A stretch of 64,000 nt of DNA. It comes from Dastarcus helophoroides (taxonomy: Eukaryota; Arthropoda; Insecta; Coleoptera; Bothrideridae). The stretch spans positions 35,579,722-35,643,721 of the forward strand of contig CM053328.1 in the NCBI GenBank assembly GCA_028583605.1, given 5' to 3'. Position 1 is the stretch's first letter. Each line of letters opens with the position of its first letter. A program made the translations under genes and the position numbers. This document shows, one piece after another, positions 22,331 through 33,247 of this stretch. The notes below the pieces were generated by a model. It was not told the DNA's origin and did not search any database. It saw only the letters and a list, made by a program, of their open reading frames with translations.

Positions 22331-23401
22331 ATGTTTGAGAATGCTGAGTTTGCCGATATTCGTTACATGTACGGTCTTGCGGATGGAAATGCATTTGAAG
22401 CCAAGCGACTGTATGCAGAGCGTTTTCCGCAAAGAATTGTGCCAGATGCAAGAACTTTTTCAAGCGTTCATAGAAGACTACGCGAGAAGGGATGTTTTAA
22501 ACCCGATCATCACTTAAAAGGGGCACAAAGAACCGCAAGAACAGAAGAAACTGAAATAGCTGTTCTTAATTCAGTTGAGGAAAATCCCGAAATAAGCACA
22601 AGGAAAATTGCTAGTAATTTAAATATCTCCCATATTTTAGTCTGGAGGATACTTCACGACTTTTTGTTATACCCTTACCATATTCAACGGGTTCAGGCCT
22701 TACTGCCTCGGGATTTACCATTTCGTATAAATTTCTGCCAATGGTTTATTCAAAAAATTGTTGAAATTCCACTATTTGACAGAGAAGTATTATTTACTGA
22801 TGAAGCCAGTTTTTCCCGAAATGCAATTAGAAACTTCCACAACAATCACTTTTGGGCTGAAGAGAACCCGCATGCCATGGTCGAAGTCAATCACCAAGAA
22901 CAATTCTCGGTAAATGTGTGGGCAGGAATTGTTGACGACTATTTAATTGGACCCTTTTTTCTGCCAAGAAGATTAAATGGAGAAAATTATCGTCACTTTC
23001 TTGAAAATGATTTACCAGTGCTGTTAGAAGATGTCCCCGTTTTAATCCGAAATCGAATGTGGTTTATGCACGATGGTGCCCCTGCGCATTTTAGTGTTTT
23101 GGCACGTGCATATTTGAACCAAAATTGCAATAATCGCTGGATAGGCAGAGCAGGAACAGAATTATGGCCGCCTAGATCCCCTGACCTGAACAGTCTAGAT
23201 TATTTTTTATGGGGCTATCTTAAAACCTTAGTTTATAGCACCCCAATCCAAACTGAAGAAGAACTGAGAAATCGCATAACAGATTCCTGCAACACTATGA
23301 GAAATACGCCAGGAATTTTTCAACGAGTACGCGAATCTATGAGAAGAAGAGTTGGGGCGTGCATACTTGCAGGTGGTGGACATTTTCAACACCTGATATG
23401 A
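22331..23401 (+). CDS. Tc1/mariner-family transposase, DD41D
   Basis: A 356-residue protein that would cut and paste the surrounding element by binding its inverted repeats. Residues about 10-50 (YGLADGN, AKRLYAERFPQR) match the helix-turn-helix region often annotated DUF4817 in arthropod transposases. A second HTH-like stretch follows at about 85-110 (STRKIASNLNIS). The DDE-type core has D157 in LFTDEASF, D248 in MHDGAPAHF and D290 in SPDLNSLDYFLWG. There are 41 residues between the last two, which is the DD41D spacing. Length is normal for the superfamily and there are no stops or frameshifts. The ATG at 22331 was chosen because the helical region starts right after it. Its codon use and GC content exceed those of the surrounding repeats. 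All motifs are seen; activity is inferred. Confidence 0.93.
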   Translation: MFENAEFADIRYMYGLADGNAFEAKRLYAERFPQRIVPDARTFSSVHRRLREKGCFKPDHHLKGAQRTARTEETEIAVLNSVEENPEISTRKIASNLNISHILVWRILHDFLLYPYHIQRVQALLPRDLPFRINFCQWFIQKIVEIPLFDREVLFTDEASFSRNAIRNFHNNHFWAEENPHAMVEVNHQEQFSVNVWAGIVDDYLIGPFFLPRRLNGENYRHFLENDLPVLLEDVPVLIRNRMWFMHDGAPAHFSVLARAYLNQNCNNRWIGRAGTELWPPRSPDLNSLDYFLWGYLKTLVYSTPIQTEEELRNRITDSCNTMRNTPGIFQRVRESMRRRVGACILAGGGHFQHLI

Positions 23402-23422
23402 TTTAATTAATTTCATTGTTAA

Positions 23423-23893
23423 GATTTCATTAATAAATTAATCTACCATAGCGGCATAGCAAGTAAATGATTTTTATTTTTTAATTCGGAAACCGGCCGT
23501 CGTAGGACAAAAAGTCAAGAGCTCATTTTTGATAGAAACACAACAAAGACTAGGAAAATAATTCTTATTTTGAAAAATAGCATTGGCGTCACATTTTTTT
23601 TTTTCAAAAATGTGTATCGACCTGTTTGTGGGAACGCCACTGGTGGAATCAGAACAAATGTTTTTTTGTCAAAATACTTGCTTTTATACCCAGATATCGT
23701 GTATTGAATATCAAAAAAATATCTAAACCAGTCTCAGAAATATTGAAGAAAAACCGATTTTTTCTTCAATTTTTACCGCCCTGTATATCGAAAATGAAGC
23801 GTTTCCGGACCTATGTTAATATGAAAATTTTGTCTTAAAATTGCCCAAGGAATATCCCCCTGCCGGTTCAGGATGCAATTATGAAACACCCTG
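23423..23893 (-). repeat. right terminal inverted repeat of DD41D transposon
   Basis: Ends ATTATGAAACACCCTG followed by TA. Pairs with 21764-22229. Confidence 0.9.
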
Positions 23894-23895
23894 TA

Positions 23896-25215
23896 CATGC
23901 AAATCAATTTAACTCATTTAATAGTTGATATATTGAGCACCTGTAGTTTTCATACATTTTTGAATCAGCAGTGAATGGGTTAAAATACTCACTTTATTCA
24001 ATATTTCAATCTTCCTTCTAAATTTTCACTTATCTTTAAAAATCTCATCTCTCAAAATTTCGACAACTTTTTACATAATTTTGAAAATTTCGACTTTTTT
24101 GGAAATTCAAAGTATTTTAAAATTTCTCATTTTCTTTTTGAATATTTTGAATTTTTTTGAGGAATTTTTGACTTTTAAAATTTTTGACTGATTTTCGAAA
24201 ATTTTCAAGTTTTTTTCAAAATTCCGTGCTTTATTGACATTTAATATCTGTTTGTTAATTTTGACTCGAAATGTCGACTTTTAAACCTTTTAAGTTTGAT
24301 TTTTTAAACATTTTTCGAAGGTCAACTAACCTTATACTTAAAATTTTTGATTTTCAAGGTTTCGAGTTCAAGTTTTCTTGAGATTTTGGATTTTTCCTGA
24401 ATAACTTCGATTTTCGACTTATATTGGAAATTTTGACTTTTTAAATTTTCTGGACTTATTTTGAAAACATCCAATTTCAAATTTTTGCCCCATTTGAAAG
24501 TTTGACTCAAAACTTCTGGATGTTTATGACTTTTTTGAAAGATTTCTTAATATGGTCCTTGTGAAAAATTTTTAATTTTTAAAAATTTAAAATTTTTTGA
24601 AGCATTTGGCGTACAAAATTTCTCAACATTTAGTACTTTTTCAAACATGTTACTTTTTTTTCTAAATTTGATTATTCCGAAACACTTTCTGGCTCTTTTT
24701 TCAAATTTTTCGCTTCGCCTTTTACGTAAATTTGAAAAATCCGACCTTTGAAAATTTTCACCGCTTTGAAAAGTTGGATTTTTCAAATATTTTGCCTTTT
24801 AAATAGTCTTTGCTCTTTTTTTCCGAATGTCAAAGTTTTTTCGAGAATTTCGATCCTTATCACTAAAATTTCGACTTTTTCGAATTTTGCTTTGACTTCA
24901 AATTTCTGACTATTTTGAAAATTTCAACACTCAAAACTTTCGGTTTGTGACCTTTTTGAAAAGTTCTTTTTTGTTAATTATTTTTATTAAAAGTTTTTAC
25001 TTTTTAAAAATTCCCAATTTTTGGACCAAAATTTCCGAACTTTTCGATTTGTCTCAACATTTCGTCATTTTTTTTTATATTTGGTTATTCTGAAACACTT
25101 TTTTTTTGAAAATTATTAGTTTTTTACAAAATTTGTTTTTTTTTTGAATTTTTTAAAATCTAAGCACGCGTTTTGAGAAAATGCGTGCTTAGATTTTAAA
25201 CTTTTTCTTTTTTAA
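23896..25215 (+). repeat. short unassigned lead-in, then degenerate AAATTTCGA-type array
   Basis: Up to about 23990 unassigned, including GCAGTGAATGGGTTAA at 23968-23983. From 24000 to 25150, AAATTTCGAC and TTTTTGAAAATTT words recur. AAGCACGCGTTTTGAG and CTCAAAACGCGTGCTT-like halves make a small hairpin at about 25163-25195. Frames in this stretch are by-products. Confidence 0.7.
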
Positions 25216-25335
25216 ACAGTTTTCTCTCTGAAGATGACAGCTTGGCTGTCGAAACGCGTTAGAGTAACCTTCGTTGTGTTTTTTAATCTTTCTTGGTTTC
25301 AGGGGACAAGTTCTGTATTTTAATTTAGATTTTCA
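25216..25335 (+). mobile_element. Penelope-like element terminal repeat fragment
   Basis: Matches the 3' terminal region of the PLE at 52271-53232: the hammerhead-like motif, then GTAACCTTCGTTGTGTTTTT, TTTCTTGGTTTCAGGGGACA and AGTTCTGTATTT. No coding part remains. Confidence 0.8.
25224..25264 (+). ncRNA. hammerhead-ribozyme-like motif, PLE family 1
   Basis: Stem I CTCT/AGAG, core CTGAAGA (fits CUGANGA) plus one extra T, stem II GACAG/CTGTC with loop CTTGG, then GAAA, a one-to-two pair stem III (C-GC-G) and cleavage triplet GTT. This is a type I layout with a minimal stem III, as known for PLE-borne hammerheads. The extra T before stem II leaves activity uncertain. Confidence 0.65.
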
Positions 25336-25429
25336 TTTTTTTTTAATTAGATTTTAAACGTCAACATTCGGGAAAATTTTTCTCATAAATTTTGAGTGTT
25401 TTTTTCCCGCTTAAAAGGGTTATGAAGGT

Positions 25430-25615
25430 TATTTAAGCTTTCTGATTATAAGTTTGGGATGAAAAGTATCCTACCAACTATTCCGCATCCTAAGGAATAT
25501 CTGTACAAATTGTCATCAAAATCACTTTAGTAATTAAACTGTCTAAAGCGGACAAACAAGCAGACAAATACACTTTCTGAATTATAATATTAGTGAGGAT
25601 TTTTGAAGTTGATTG
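25430..25615 (+). mobile_element. LINE 3' tail, RTE-like
   Basis: The series TCCGCATCCTAAGG, TGTACAAATTGTCATCAAAA, GTAATTAAACTG and AAGCGGACAAACAAGCAGAC, ending TATAATATTAGTGAGGAT, resembles the conserved 3' ends of insect RTE-type LINEs. Only the tail is present. Confidence 0.5.
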
Positions 25616-25636
25616 ATCTTAAATAGAATAATTTTC

Positions 25637-26065
25637 ATGGGCGTAGGCAGAATTTCCTTCAAGGGAGGGCAACAATCACCCTGAAAAATGTATGGACTAA
25701 AATAGAAAACTTTCCAATTAAGTAATGTATATTTTCATTTAAAAACTACACCACTGAAGACGTCGAGTTTCCAGATTAAAGTTGAAATTTCAAAAAAGAG
25801 CCAAACTTTAAGAAAAAACCTTTCGGAGATCTTCAAAAAATGTAGGAATTTCGAGAAGGTCGAAATTTCAAAAAACGACAAATCTACGAAAGTAGTGGCG
25901 ATTTCCAGAACCAGTTTTATGAAAAAGTCGAAATTTTTAGAAAAAGTTCAATTTTAAATGGAAATATCCAGAAACGGATAATATCGAATTTTGAGATAAA
26001 AAGTCAAATAAGATAAATTTTGAACAAGTTGAATTACTGACAATCAAATTGTAAAAAGAAATTCT
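25637..26065 (+). repeat. terminal module and start of AAATTTCGA-family array (copy 2)
   Basis: The module begins CATGGGCGTAGGCAGAATTT, then AAGGGAGGGCAACAATCACC, TTAAAAACTACACCACTG. It parallels the module at 19090. From about 25780 the array runs in the TCGAAATTTC orientation and resumes after the PLE remnant at 26630. Confidence 0.65.
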
Positions 26066-26071
26066 GCAAAA

Positions 26072-26368
26072 AACAAAGATTGTCCTCAAAAGTACGTCAG
26101 GCAGACTAGACGATCTCTTAAAATCTGACTGAGGGAGCATTTGGCTCATTTGAGGTACGGAAGAACTGAGAAGTCAAATGTGGCTCGACATGCTTTTGAA
26201 CTAGATCATAGGATAGATAATAATATTAAACTGTTAAGAGTAGTAAATAACAATTCTATGTTAAATGCTTGTGAAAGCTTAGCCATCCATAAGGCTGGAG
26301 ACAACCTTACGAATGGTTGCACTGGGCCTTTAGGCACTCAGCTCTGTTAAAAATAGTTAAGGTTGACA
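26072..26368 (+). pseudogene. PLE GIY-YIG endonuclease C-terminal remnant
   Basis: Translation parallels the C-terminal half of the PLE protein at 52351-52976: CPQKYV-QTRRSLKI, an internal stop, then REHLAHLRYGRTEKS, ARHAFELDHRIDNN and NACESLAIHKAG. The copy lacks the reverse-transcriptase part and the GIY half of the endonuclease motif, carries a stop at about 26129 and ends differently, so it is not functional. Confidence 0.85.
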
Positions 26369-26493
26369 GATAAGGAATTGTGACACTACGACGTATATGA
26401 TTAGATACGCATGCACTTTCGGATGCGGTCGATCATGCACGAAGTAAATATTCTTAGTATATAAGGATTAATTTTAGAATTAGGTGTTAGTAT

Positions 26494-26534
26494 CTCTCTG
26501 TAGATGACAGCTTGGCTATCGAAACACGTAAGAG
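26494..26534 (+). ncRNA. mutated hammerhead-like motif, PLE family 1
   Basis: Same layout as 25224-25264, but the core reads CTGTAGA (an essential A is T) and stem II has one mismatch (GACAG/CTATC). Probably inactive. Confidence 0.5.
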
Positions 26535-26628
26535 CAACCTTTGTTGTGTTTTTTAATCTTTCTTGGTTTCAGGGGACAAGATTTGTATTTCAATTTTTGA
26601 AGATGACCAAGGAGAAGTTCGTTCCCCA

Positions 26629-28389
26629 AAAAAAACATAATTAACAAAACGAACTTCGAAAAATAATCACAATTTTTGTAAAATATGTTGCAATTTCGAG
26701 AAAAAGATTGCACTTTTTAGAAAATATTGCAAATTTCCTAGAAAAAAAGTTCAATTTTAACAGGAAAATTGGAATTTTGGAAATAAACTGGTAATTTCGA
26801 AAAGGACGAATTTTGAAAAAAAAATGAAAAAGTCGACATTTTTAGTAAATCATTAAAAATAAAAACTCTAACCTTTCTCGACAGCTCGAAAAATGTCCAA
26901 GTTTGGGAAAAGGTCAAAATGTTCAGAGATCTAATTTTCTGAAAAGACGAAATTTTCAGAAAAAGACGAAGTTTGAGGAAGAAAAATCGCAATTTCCAAA
27001 AACTTTGTTCTCAAAATTTAAAATTCAATAAAAACGTTGAATTTAAAAGAAATCTTTTTCTCGAAATCCCCAAACATATTTTTCTCGACATTTTTATTAA
27101 CATTCGATTTAATTTAGAAAGAAAACTGAACATTTTGAGAACCGTAAAATGTCACATTTTGAATTTAAAGTCGAAAACTGTTGGAAAAGACAAACATATT
27201 AAAAAAATGGCAGAATTTTGAATTATAAACGATTTTTGAAACCAAAGTTCAAAAAGTTGGATTTTGAAAATAAAATCGAAATTTCGAAAACGATATAATT
27301 CGAGTAAAGGAGAAATTTAGACTATTTTAGGAGGAAAAGTCAAAATTTTGAGAAAAAAGACGAATTTATTAGGAAAAAGTAGACATTTTTAGAAATGTTA
27401 AATATTGGGTATTGAGATAAACTTCAAAAGTGCATGAAAAACGCAAAAGAAACTAGTTAAAATTTCTAAAAAATCAGATTCTAAAAGATCGAAAAATTTA
27501 AAAAAAAACTAAATGTTTAAAAAAAATTTCAAACGTCTAATTCTGTGGAAAGACGCAATTTTCAAGAAAAATCGACTTGAGAAAAAAATCGCAATTTCCA
27601 AAAACGTTGTTCTCAAAATTTAAAATTCAATAAAAATGTTTAATTTACAAGAAATCTTTTTCTCGAAATCCCCAACAATATTTTTCTCAACTTTTTTATT
27701 AACATTCCAATTTAATTTATATAGAAAAGTGAACATTTTGAGAACCATAAAATATCACGTTTTGAATTTAAAGTCGAAATTTGTTGAAAAAGACAAATAT
27801 ATTCAAAAAAATGGCAGAATTTTGAATTATAAACGATTTTTGTAACCAAAGTTTAAAAAGTAGCATTTTAAAAATAAAATCGAAATTTCAAAAAGGATAA
27901 ATTTCGAGTAAAGTGGAAATTTAGACTATTTTAGGAGAAGTCAAAATTTTGAAAAAGACGAATTTACTAGGAAAAAGGAGACATTTTTAGAAATGTATTG
28001 GGTATTGAGAGAAACATCAAAAGTTCATGAAAAAGGCAAAAGAAACTAGTTAAAATTTCTAAAAAATCAGATTCTAAAAGATCGAAATTTTCAAAAAACG
28101 CTAAATGGAAAGACGCAATTTTCAAGAAAAGTCGAATTTTGAGAAAAAAAAGTCGCAATTTCCAAAAACATTATTCTCAAAATTCAGTGAAGACGTTGAA
28201 TGTACAAGAATCTTTTTCTCGAAATCCCCAAAAATATTTTTTTCAACATTTTTATGAACACTCCGTCGTAATTTACTAAAAAACAACTATTCAGAAGAAT
28301 GGCAGAATTTTTTAATAAAGAAACGATTTTTGAAACAAAAATTTATTTCATTAGGAGACTTGAAAATAAAATCGAAATTTCTAAAAGGA
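26629..28389 (+). repeat. array with three diverged repeats of about 600 bp
   Basis: Landmarks TTGTTCTCAAAATT(TAAAAT)TCA and CTCGAAATCCCCAA occur at about 26998, 27598 and 28163, giving periods of about 600 and 565. They are joined by ATGGCAGAATTTTGAATTATAAACGATTTTTG in the first two. A related single copy lies at about 19975. Words are in the TCGAAATTTT orientation. All frames are by-products. Confidence 0.8.
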
Positions 28390-31015
28390 CAAATTTTGAG
28401 GAAGAGACGAAGTTTGCGAAAACGACTTTTTAAGAGAACAAAGTCAAAATTTTTAGAAAAAAGACAAATTTACCAGACGAAAGGCGAAATTTCTAGAAAT
28501 GTTAAATATCGGATATTGAGATAAAAATCAAAACTTCGTAAAAAAGAAAACTTTGAAAGCAGTTAAAATTTCTAAAAAATCAGATTCTAAAAGATTTCAG
28601 AAAAAGCTAAATGTTCAGAAAAATATAATTTTGAGGAAAAGACGAAGTTTGGGAAAACGACTATTTTAAGAAAACAAAGTCAAAATTTTGAGAAAAAAGA
28701 CTAATTCACCAGAGAAAAGGCGAAATTTCTAGAAATGTTAAATATCGGATATCGAAATAAAAATCAAAACTTCGTGAAAAGGGTAAACTTTGAAAGCAGT
28801 TAAAATTTCTAAAAAATCAGATTCTAAAAGATTTTCAGAAAAAGCTAAATGTTCAGAAAAATATAATTTTGAGGAAAAGACGAAGTTTGGGAAAACGACT
28901 ATTTTAAGAAAACAAAGTCAAAATTTTGAGAAAAAAGACTAATTCACCAGAGAAAAGGCGAAATTTCTAGAAATGTTAAATATCGGATATCGAGATAAAA
29001 ATCAAAATTTCGTGAAAAGGGTAAACTTTGAAAGCAGTTAAAATTTCTAAAAAATCAGATTCTAAAAGATTTCAGAAAAAGCTAAATGTTCAGAAAAATA
29101 TAATTTTGAGGAAAAGACGAAGTTTGGGAAAACGACTATTTTAAGAGAACAAAGTCAAAATTTTGAGAAAAAAGACGAATTACCAGAGAAAAGGCGAAAT
29201 TTCTAGAAATGTTAAATATCGGATATTGAGATAAAAATCAAAATTTCGTGAAAAGGGTAAACTTTGAGAGCAGTTAAAATTTCTAAAAAGTCAGATTCGA
29301 ACAGATTTTCAGAAAAAGCTAAATGTTCAGAAAAATGTAATTTTGAGGAAAAGACGAAGCTTGGGAAAACGACTATTTTAAGAGAACAAAGTCAAAATTT
29401 TGAGAAAAAAGACTAATTCACCAGAGAAAAGGCGAAATTTCTAGAAATGTTAAATATCGGATATCGAGATAAAAATCAAAATTTCGTGAAAAGGGTAAAC
29501 TTTGAAAGCAGTTAAAATTTCTAAAAAATCAGATTCTAAAAGATTTCAGAAAAAGCTAAATGTTCAGAAAAATATAATTTTGAGGAAAAGACGAAGTTTG
29601 GGAAAACGACTATTTTAAGAGAACAAAGTCAAAATTTTGAGAAAAAAGACGAATTTACCAGAGAAAAGGCGAAATTTCTAGAAATGTTAAATATCAAATA
29701 TTGAGATAAAAATCAAAATTTCGTGAAAAGGGTAAACTTTGAAAGCAGTTAAAATTTCTAAAAAGTCAGATTTGAACAGATTTTCAGAAAAAGCTAAATA
29801 TTCAGAAAAATATAATTTTCAGGAAAAGACGAAGTTGGGAAAACGACTATTTTAAGAAAACAAAGTCAAAATTTTGAGAAAAAAGACTAATTCATCAGAG
29901 AAAAGGCGAAATTTCTAGAAATGTTAAATATCGGATATCGAAATAAAAATCAAAACTTCGTGAAAAGGGTAAACTTTGAAAGCAGTTAAAATTTCTAAAA
30001 AATCAGATTCTAAAAAATTTTCAGAAAAAGCTAAATGTTCAGAAAAATATAATTTTGAGGAAAAGACGAAGTTTGGGAAAACGACTTTTTTAAGAGAACA
30101 AAGTCAAAATTTTGAGAAAAAAGACGAATTTACCAGAGAAAAGGGAAACTTCTAAAAATGTTAAATACCGGATATTGAGATAAAAATCAAAATTTCGTGA
30201 AAAGGTTAGACTTTAGGAAAGCAGTTAAAATTTCTAAAAAATCAGATTCTAAAAGATTTCATAAAGAGCTAAATGTTCAGAAAAATATAATTTTGAGGAA
30301 AAGACGAAGTTTAGGAAAACGACTATTTTAAGAGAACAAAGTCAAAATTTTGAGAAAAAAGACTAATTCAGCAGAGAAAGGGCGAAATTTCTAAAAATGT
30401 TAAATATCGAATATCGAGATAAAAATCAAAATTTCGTGAAAAGGGTAAACTTTGAAAGCAGTTAAAATTTTTAAAAAGTCAGATTCTAAAAGATTTTAAG
30501 AAAAAGCTAAATGTTCAGAAAAATATAATTTTGCGGAAAAGACGAAGTTTGGTAAAACGACTATTTTAAGAGAACAAAGTCAAAATTTTGAGAAAAAAGG
30601 CTAATTCACCAGAGAAAAGGCGAAATTTCTAGAAATGTTAAATCGGATATCGAGATAAAAATCAAAATTTCGTGAAAAGGGTAAACTTTGAAAGCAGTTA
30701 AAATTTCTAAAAAGTCAGATTCGAACAGATTTTCAGAAAAAGCTCAATGTTCAGAAAAATATAATTTTGAGGAAAAGACGATGTTTGGGAAAACGACTAT
30801 TTAAAGAGAGAAAGTCAAAATTTTGAGAAAAAAGACGAATTCACTCGAGAAAAGGCGAATTTTCTAGACATGTTAAATATGGGATATCGAGATAAAAATC
30901 AAAATTTCGTGAAAAGGGTAAACTTTGAAAGCAGTTAACATTTCTAAAAAGTCAGATTCTAAAAGATTTTAAGAAAAAGCTAAATGTTCAGAAAAATATA
31001 ATTTGGAAAAAAGCG
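28390..31015 (+). repeat. 238-bp satellite, about 11 copies
   Basis: The block TTTTGAGGAAAAGACGAAG followed by TTTGGGAAAACGACTATTTT recurs at about 28631, 28870, 29105, 29342, 29579, 29817, 30055, 30293, 30532 and 30764, a spacing of 232-239. Inside each unit come GAGAAAAGGCGAAATTTCTAG, AAATATCGGATATCGAGATA, TTTCGTGAAAAGGGTAAAC and GAAAGCAGTTAAAATTTCT. Copies are close to each other, much closer than in the flanking array, so this is a recent amplification of a piece of that array. Confidence 0.95.
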
Positions 31016-31460
31016 AAATTTCTAGAAAACTTCAAAATGGACAAAACATTTAAAATTTTCCAGAGAAAGTCGAACTAAAAAAAATTCCAAATTTTGAAAA
31101 AACTGGAACTGAGAAAGAAGAAATTATGAAAAAATGATCGAAATTTTGCGAAAATTATCCAACTTTTGAGAAAATACGTCTAACCTTGGTGAAAACTCGA
31201 AATTTCCCAGAAACTGTCAGATTTTATCGAAATTCAGCAAAATTATTACGACGCGGAGTCTTGTCAGAGTTAATACTGATATATAAAAAATTCCAATGCA
31301 GATTTTTTATTCGGGGAATTACCGGTTGTAATTTCGTTGTAATTTATAAAAATTTGCCATTTGCTGCGTTGAAGCAATCGAATTTCTCAAACTGTAATGA
31401 CTGATGTTTTGTTAGAATTGTTTCAGATCTCTGAGGGGCCTGCCCCCCTTGACGAGCCCC
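31016..31460. other. array end and unassigned DNA
   Basis: TCGAAATTT words fade by about 31230. The remainder is unassigned; GGGGCCTGCCCCCCTTGACG lies at 31435-31454. Confidence 0.5.
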
Positions 31461-31865
31461 TTGTTCATAACAATCGCAGTTGTTTAAGAGAATTTGACTT
31501 TATTGATTAACAACTAACCAAGAAGAACAGAATCATCTGAATCGGGGGAAGTTTGAAAATTGCCAAACATGTGGAGGTCGATGGACGTAAAATCAGTCTC
31601 ATATGGTGTCTAGGCATAGTATTTTGTTGCCCTCGCGGTAGTTATATAGAAGTTGAACGACACCCTTGTTTATGACAATCGCAGTTGTTTAAGTCTTTAT
31701 TGATTAAAAACTAAGCAAGAAGAACAGAATCATCTGAATTGGAGGAAGTTTAAAAATTGTCAAACATGTGGAGGTCGATGGACCTAAAATCAATCTAATA
31801 TGGTGTCTGGGTATAGTATTTTGTTGTCCTCGTGGTAGGTATATAGAAGTTGGACGTCATCATTT
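31461..31865 (+). repeat. tandem duplication, about 205 bp x 2
   Basis: Two copies share CAATCGCAGTTGTTTAAG, AACAGAATCATCTGAAT, AAACATGTGGAGGTCGATGG and AGTATTTTGTTG. They start at about 31461 and 31666. Confidence 0.85.
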
Positions 31866-31879
31866 CTAACCAATCGAGG

Positions 31880-32098
31880 GGGATTAAATTTACTCGGAGA
31901 CTCGGGGTCTTGAGCCGGTGGGAGCCCCCGTAATACAACGAAACTTTGTCATGTCCAAAATATTGTTGGAGGTAGGAAGCTCATCCATTACTATGTGGGC
32001 ATGTACATATTTTTGTAAAATGTAGCTCGACAGCATCACCATCAGCGACTTTGGTGGGACCCATGTGCTTGTACACAAACGCATCACAAACGTTGATC
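31880..32098 (-). pseudogene. unidentified protein-coding remnant with one internal stop
   Basis: One minus-strand frame reads about 70 codons with a balanced, protein-like composition unlike the repeats around it. It holds VCDAFVYKHMGP, VADGDAVELHFTKICTCPHS, then a TGA, then ASYLQQYFGHDKVSLYYGGS and RLKTPSLRVNLIPLDW. A TAA closes the upstream side and no acceptor AG is evident there, so this is probably a fragment of a pseudogene or old mobile element. I do not recognise the family. A different frame of 65 codons on the same strand is open throughout but has a less natural composition. Confidence 0.4.
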
Positions 32099-33245
32099 AA
32101 TTACAGAAAAAGTTAACTAATGCTTGTTAAGAATGAATTGAAATAAACATTGAGGAAAACAATATTTGAAGCTAATTTATCACTAGTTTCTATTTACTTT
32201 ATCTAACGTTGGTTTTTCGTGTATCTGACGAATCGTTTTCATTCCCGCTTTAGTTTAAAAGGTCTGGTTTATAACCGCCACTTCCCAGGATCTTAATTTG
32301 GTCGGTAGTTTTCTATAGAATGTTGTATGCTGCTGCCCTCTGACGAATTAGAAGATACTGGCCAGCAGTGGTATTGATTAACCCTTCTATTTCGTTTATT
32401 TAAGCGCCAGGCTTCGTCTAGTGAATTACAAATTAAAAAAAATTACGTTTGCACTTGTTTTTTCTAATATACAAAAATTTGTGGAGAGTAATTATCATTT
32501 TTTTCTTTGTTCTCGAATAATTCGAATTGAACGACATCTATCGACTTATTTTGGAGGCTTGACAAATATGGGCCAAATAGTGCATAACTTATGTATGGGT
32601 CTGGTCCCAGTATGGCCACGCCTGACACTTATTTAGTAACGCCCTAACGTAGTCCTCTAGTTTAATATGATTTATCTGTCATTAATTTAATACTTAGTCA
32701 TGCTATGGTGAAAGAAGGACATTAAAATATTGTTATGTAAATTTGAAAAAAAATGACATTTTTTTACATCCTGCATGATTCATTTCTTTGTGTATAACAA
32801 TAAAAGCTTTACAGTAAAATGCGTATTTTTATATAAATGTTAATAATAATTTATAGACTTAATCATCATAGTTTATAGAAATATTATAAGAGAGTTACGT
32901 TCATTTAAAGTTTCCTGTTGCAAATCGAAATTTTACAAACATATAACCTAAAAATCGAATTTGGAATATTTAGTAAAAGGTCGAAATGCAAAAAAATATT
33001 CAACAAAAATCTCCACATTTTAAAAGTCGACATTTTTTGGGGATAAAGTAAAAAATACCAAATTTAACACCGGAATCACTCAAAATTATCAAAAATGATC
33101 GAAATTTCAAGAAGTCGAAATTTACAGAAAACATCGAGTTAAATATGCTATCGAAGTTTTCGACTTTTGTTCAATCCGAGTTTATGGAAATTGCATATTG
33201 TTTTTCAAAATGCTCCTTTGGCTCAAAATTGAGTGATCTTTTGAC
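32099..33245. other. unassigned AT-rich DNA, array-like at its end
   Basis: Nothing recognised from 32099 to 32920. From about 32930 TCGAAATTT and GTCGACATTTT words appear. Confidence 0.45.
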
Positions 33246-33247
33246 AC

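Larger units (their letters stand above)
21764..23893 (+). mobile_element. intact Tc1/mariner-superfamily (DD41D) transposon
   Basis: A 2130-bp element bounded by TA on both sides (21762-21763 and 23894-23895). Terminal inverted repeats begin CAGGGTGTTTCATAATTG and run for about 466 bp (21764-22229) and 471 bp (23423-23893). By eye they differ at about a dozen positions, roughly 97% identity. Between them lies one uninterrupted transposase gene. The TA duplication, long near-identical repeats and open frame point to recent activity. Confidence 0.93.
26066..26628 (+). mobile_element. decayed Penelope-like element, 5' truncated
   Basis: Contains the C-terminal GIY-YIG remnant, the following non-coding region (ATTCTTAGTATATAAGG), a mutated hammerhead-like motif and the end ACCAAGGAGAAGTTCGTTCC. 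It is collinear with 52690-53225. It splits the array at 25637-31200. Confidence 0.85.
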
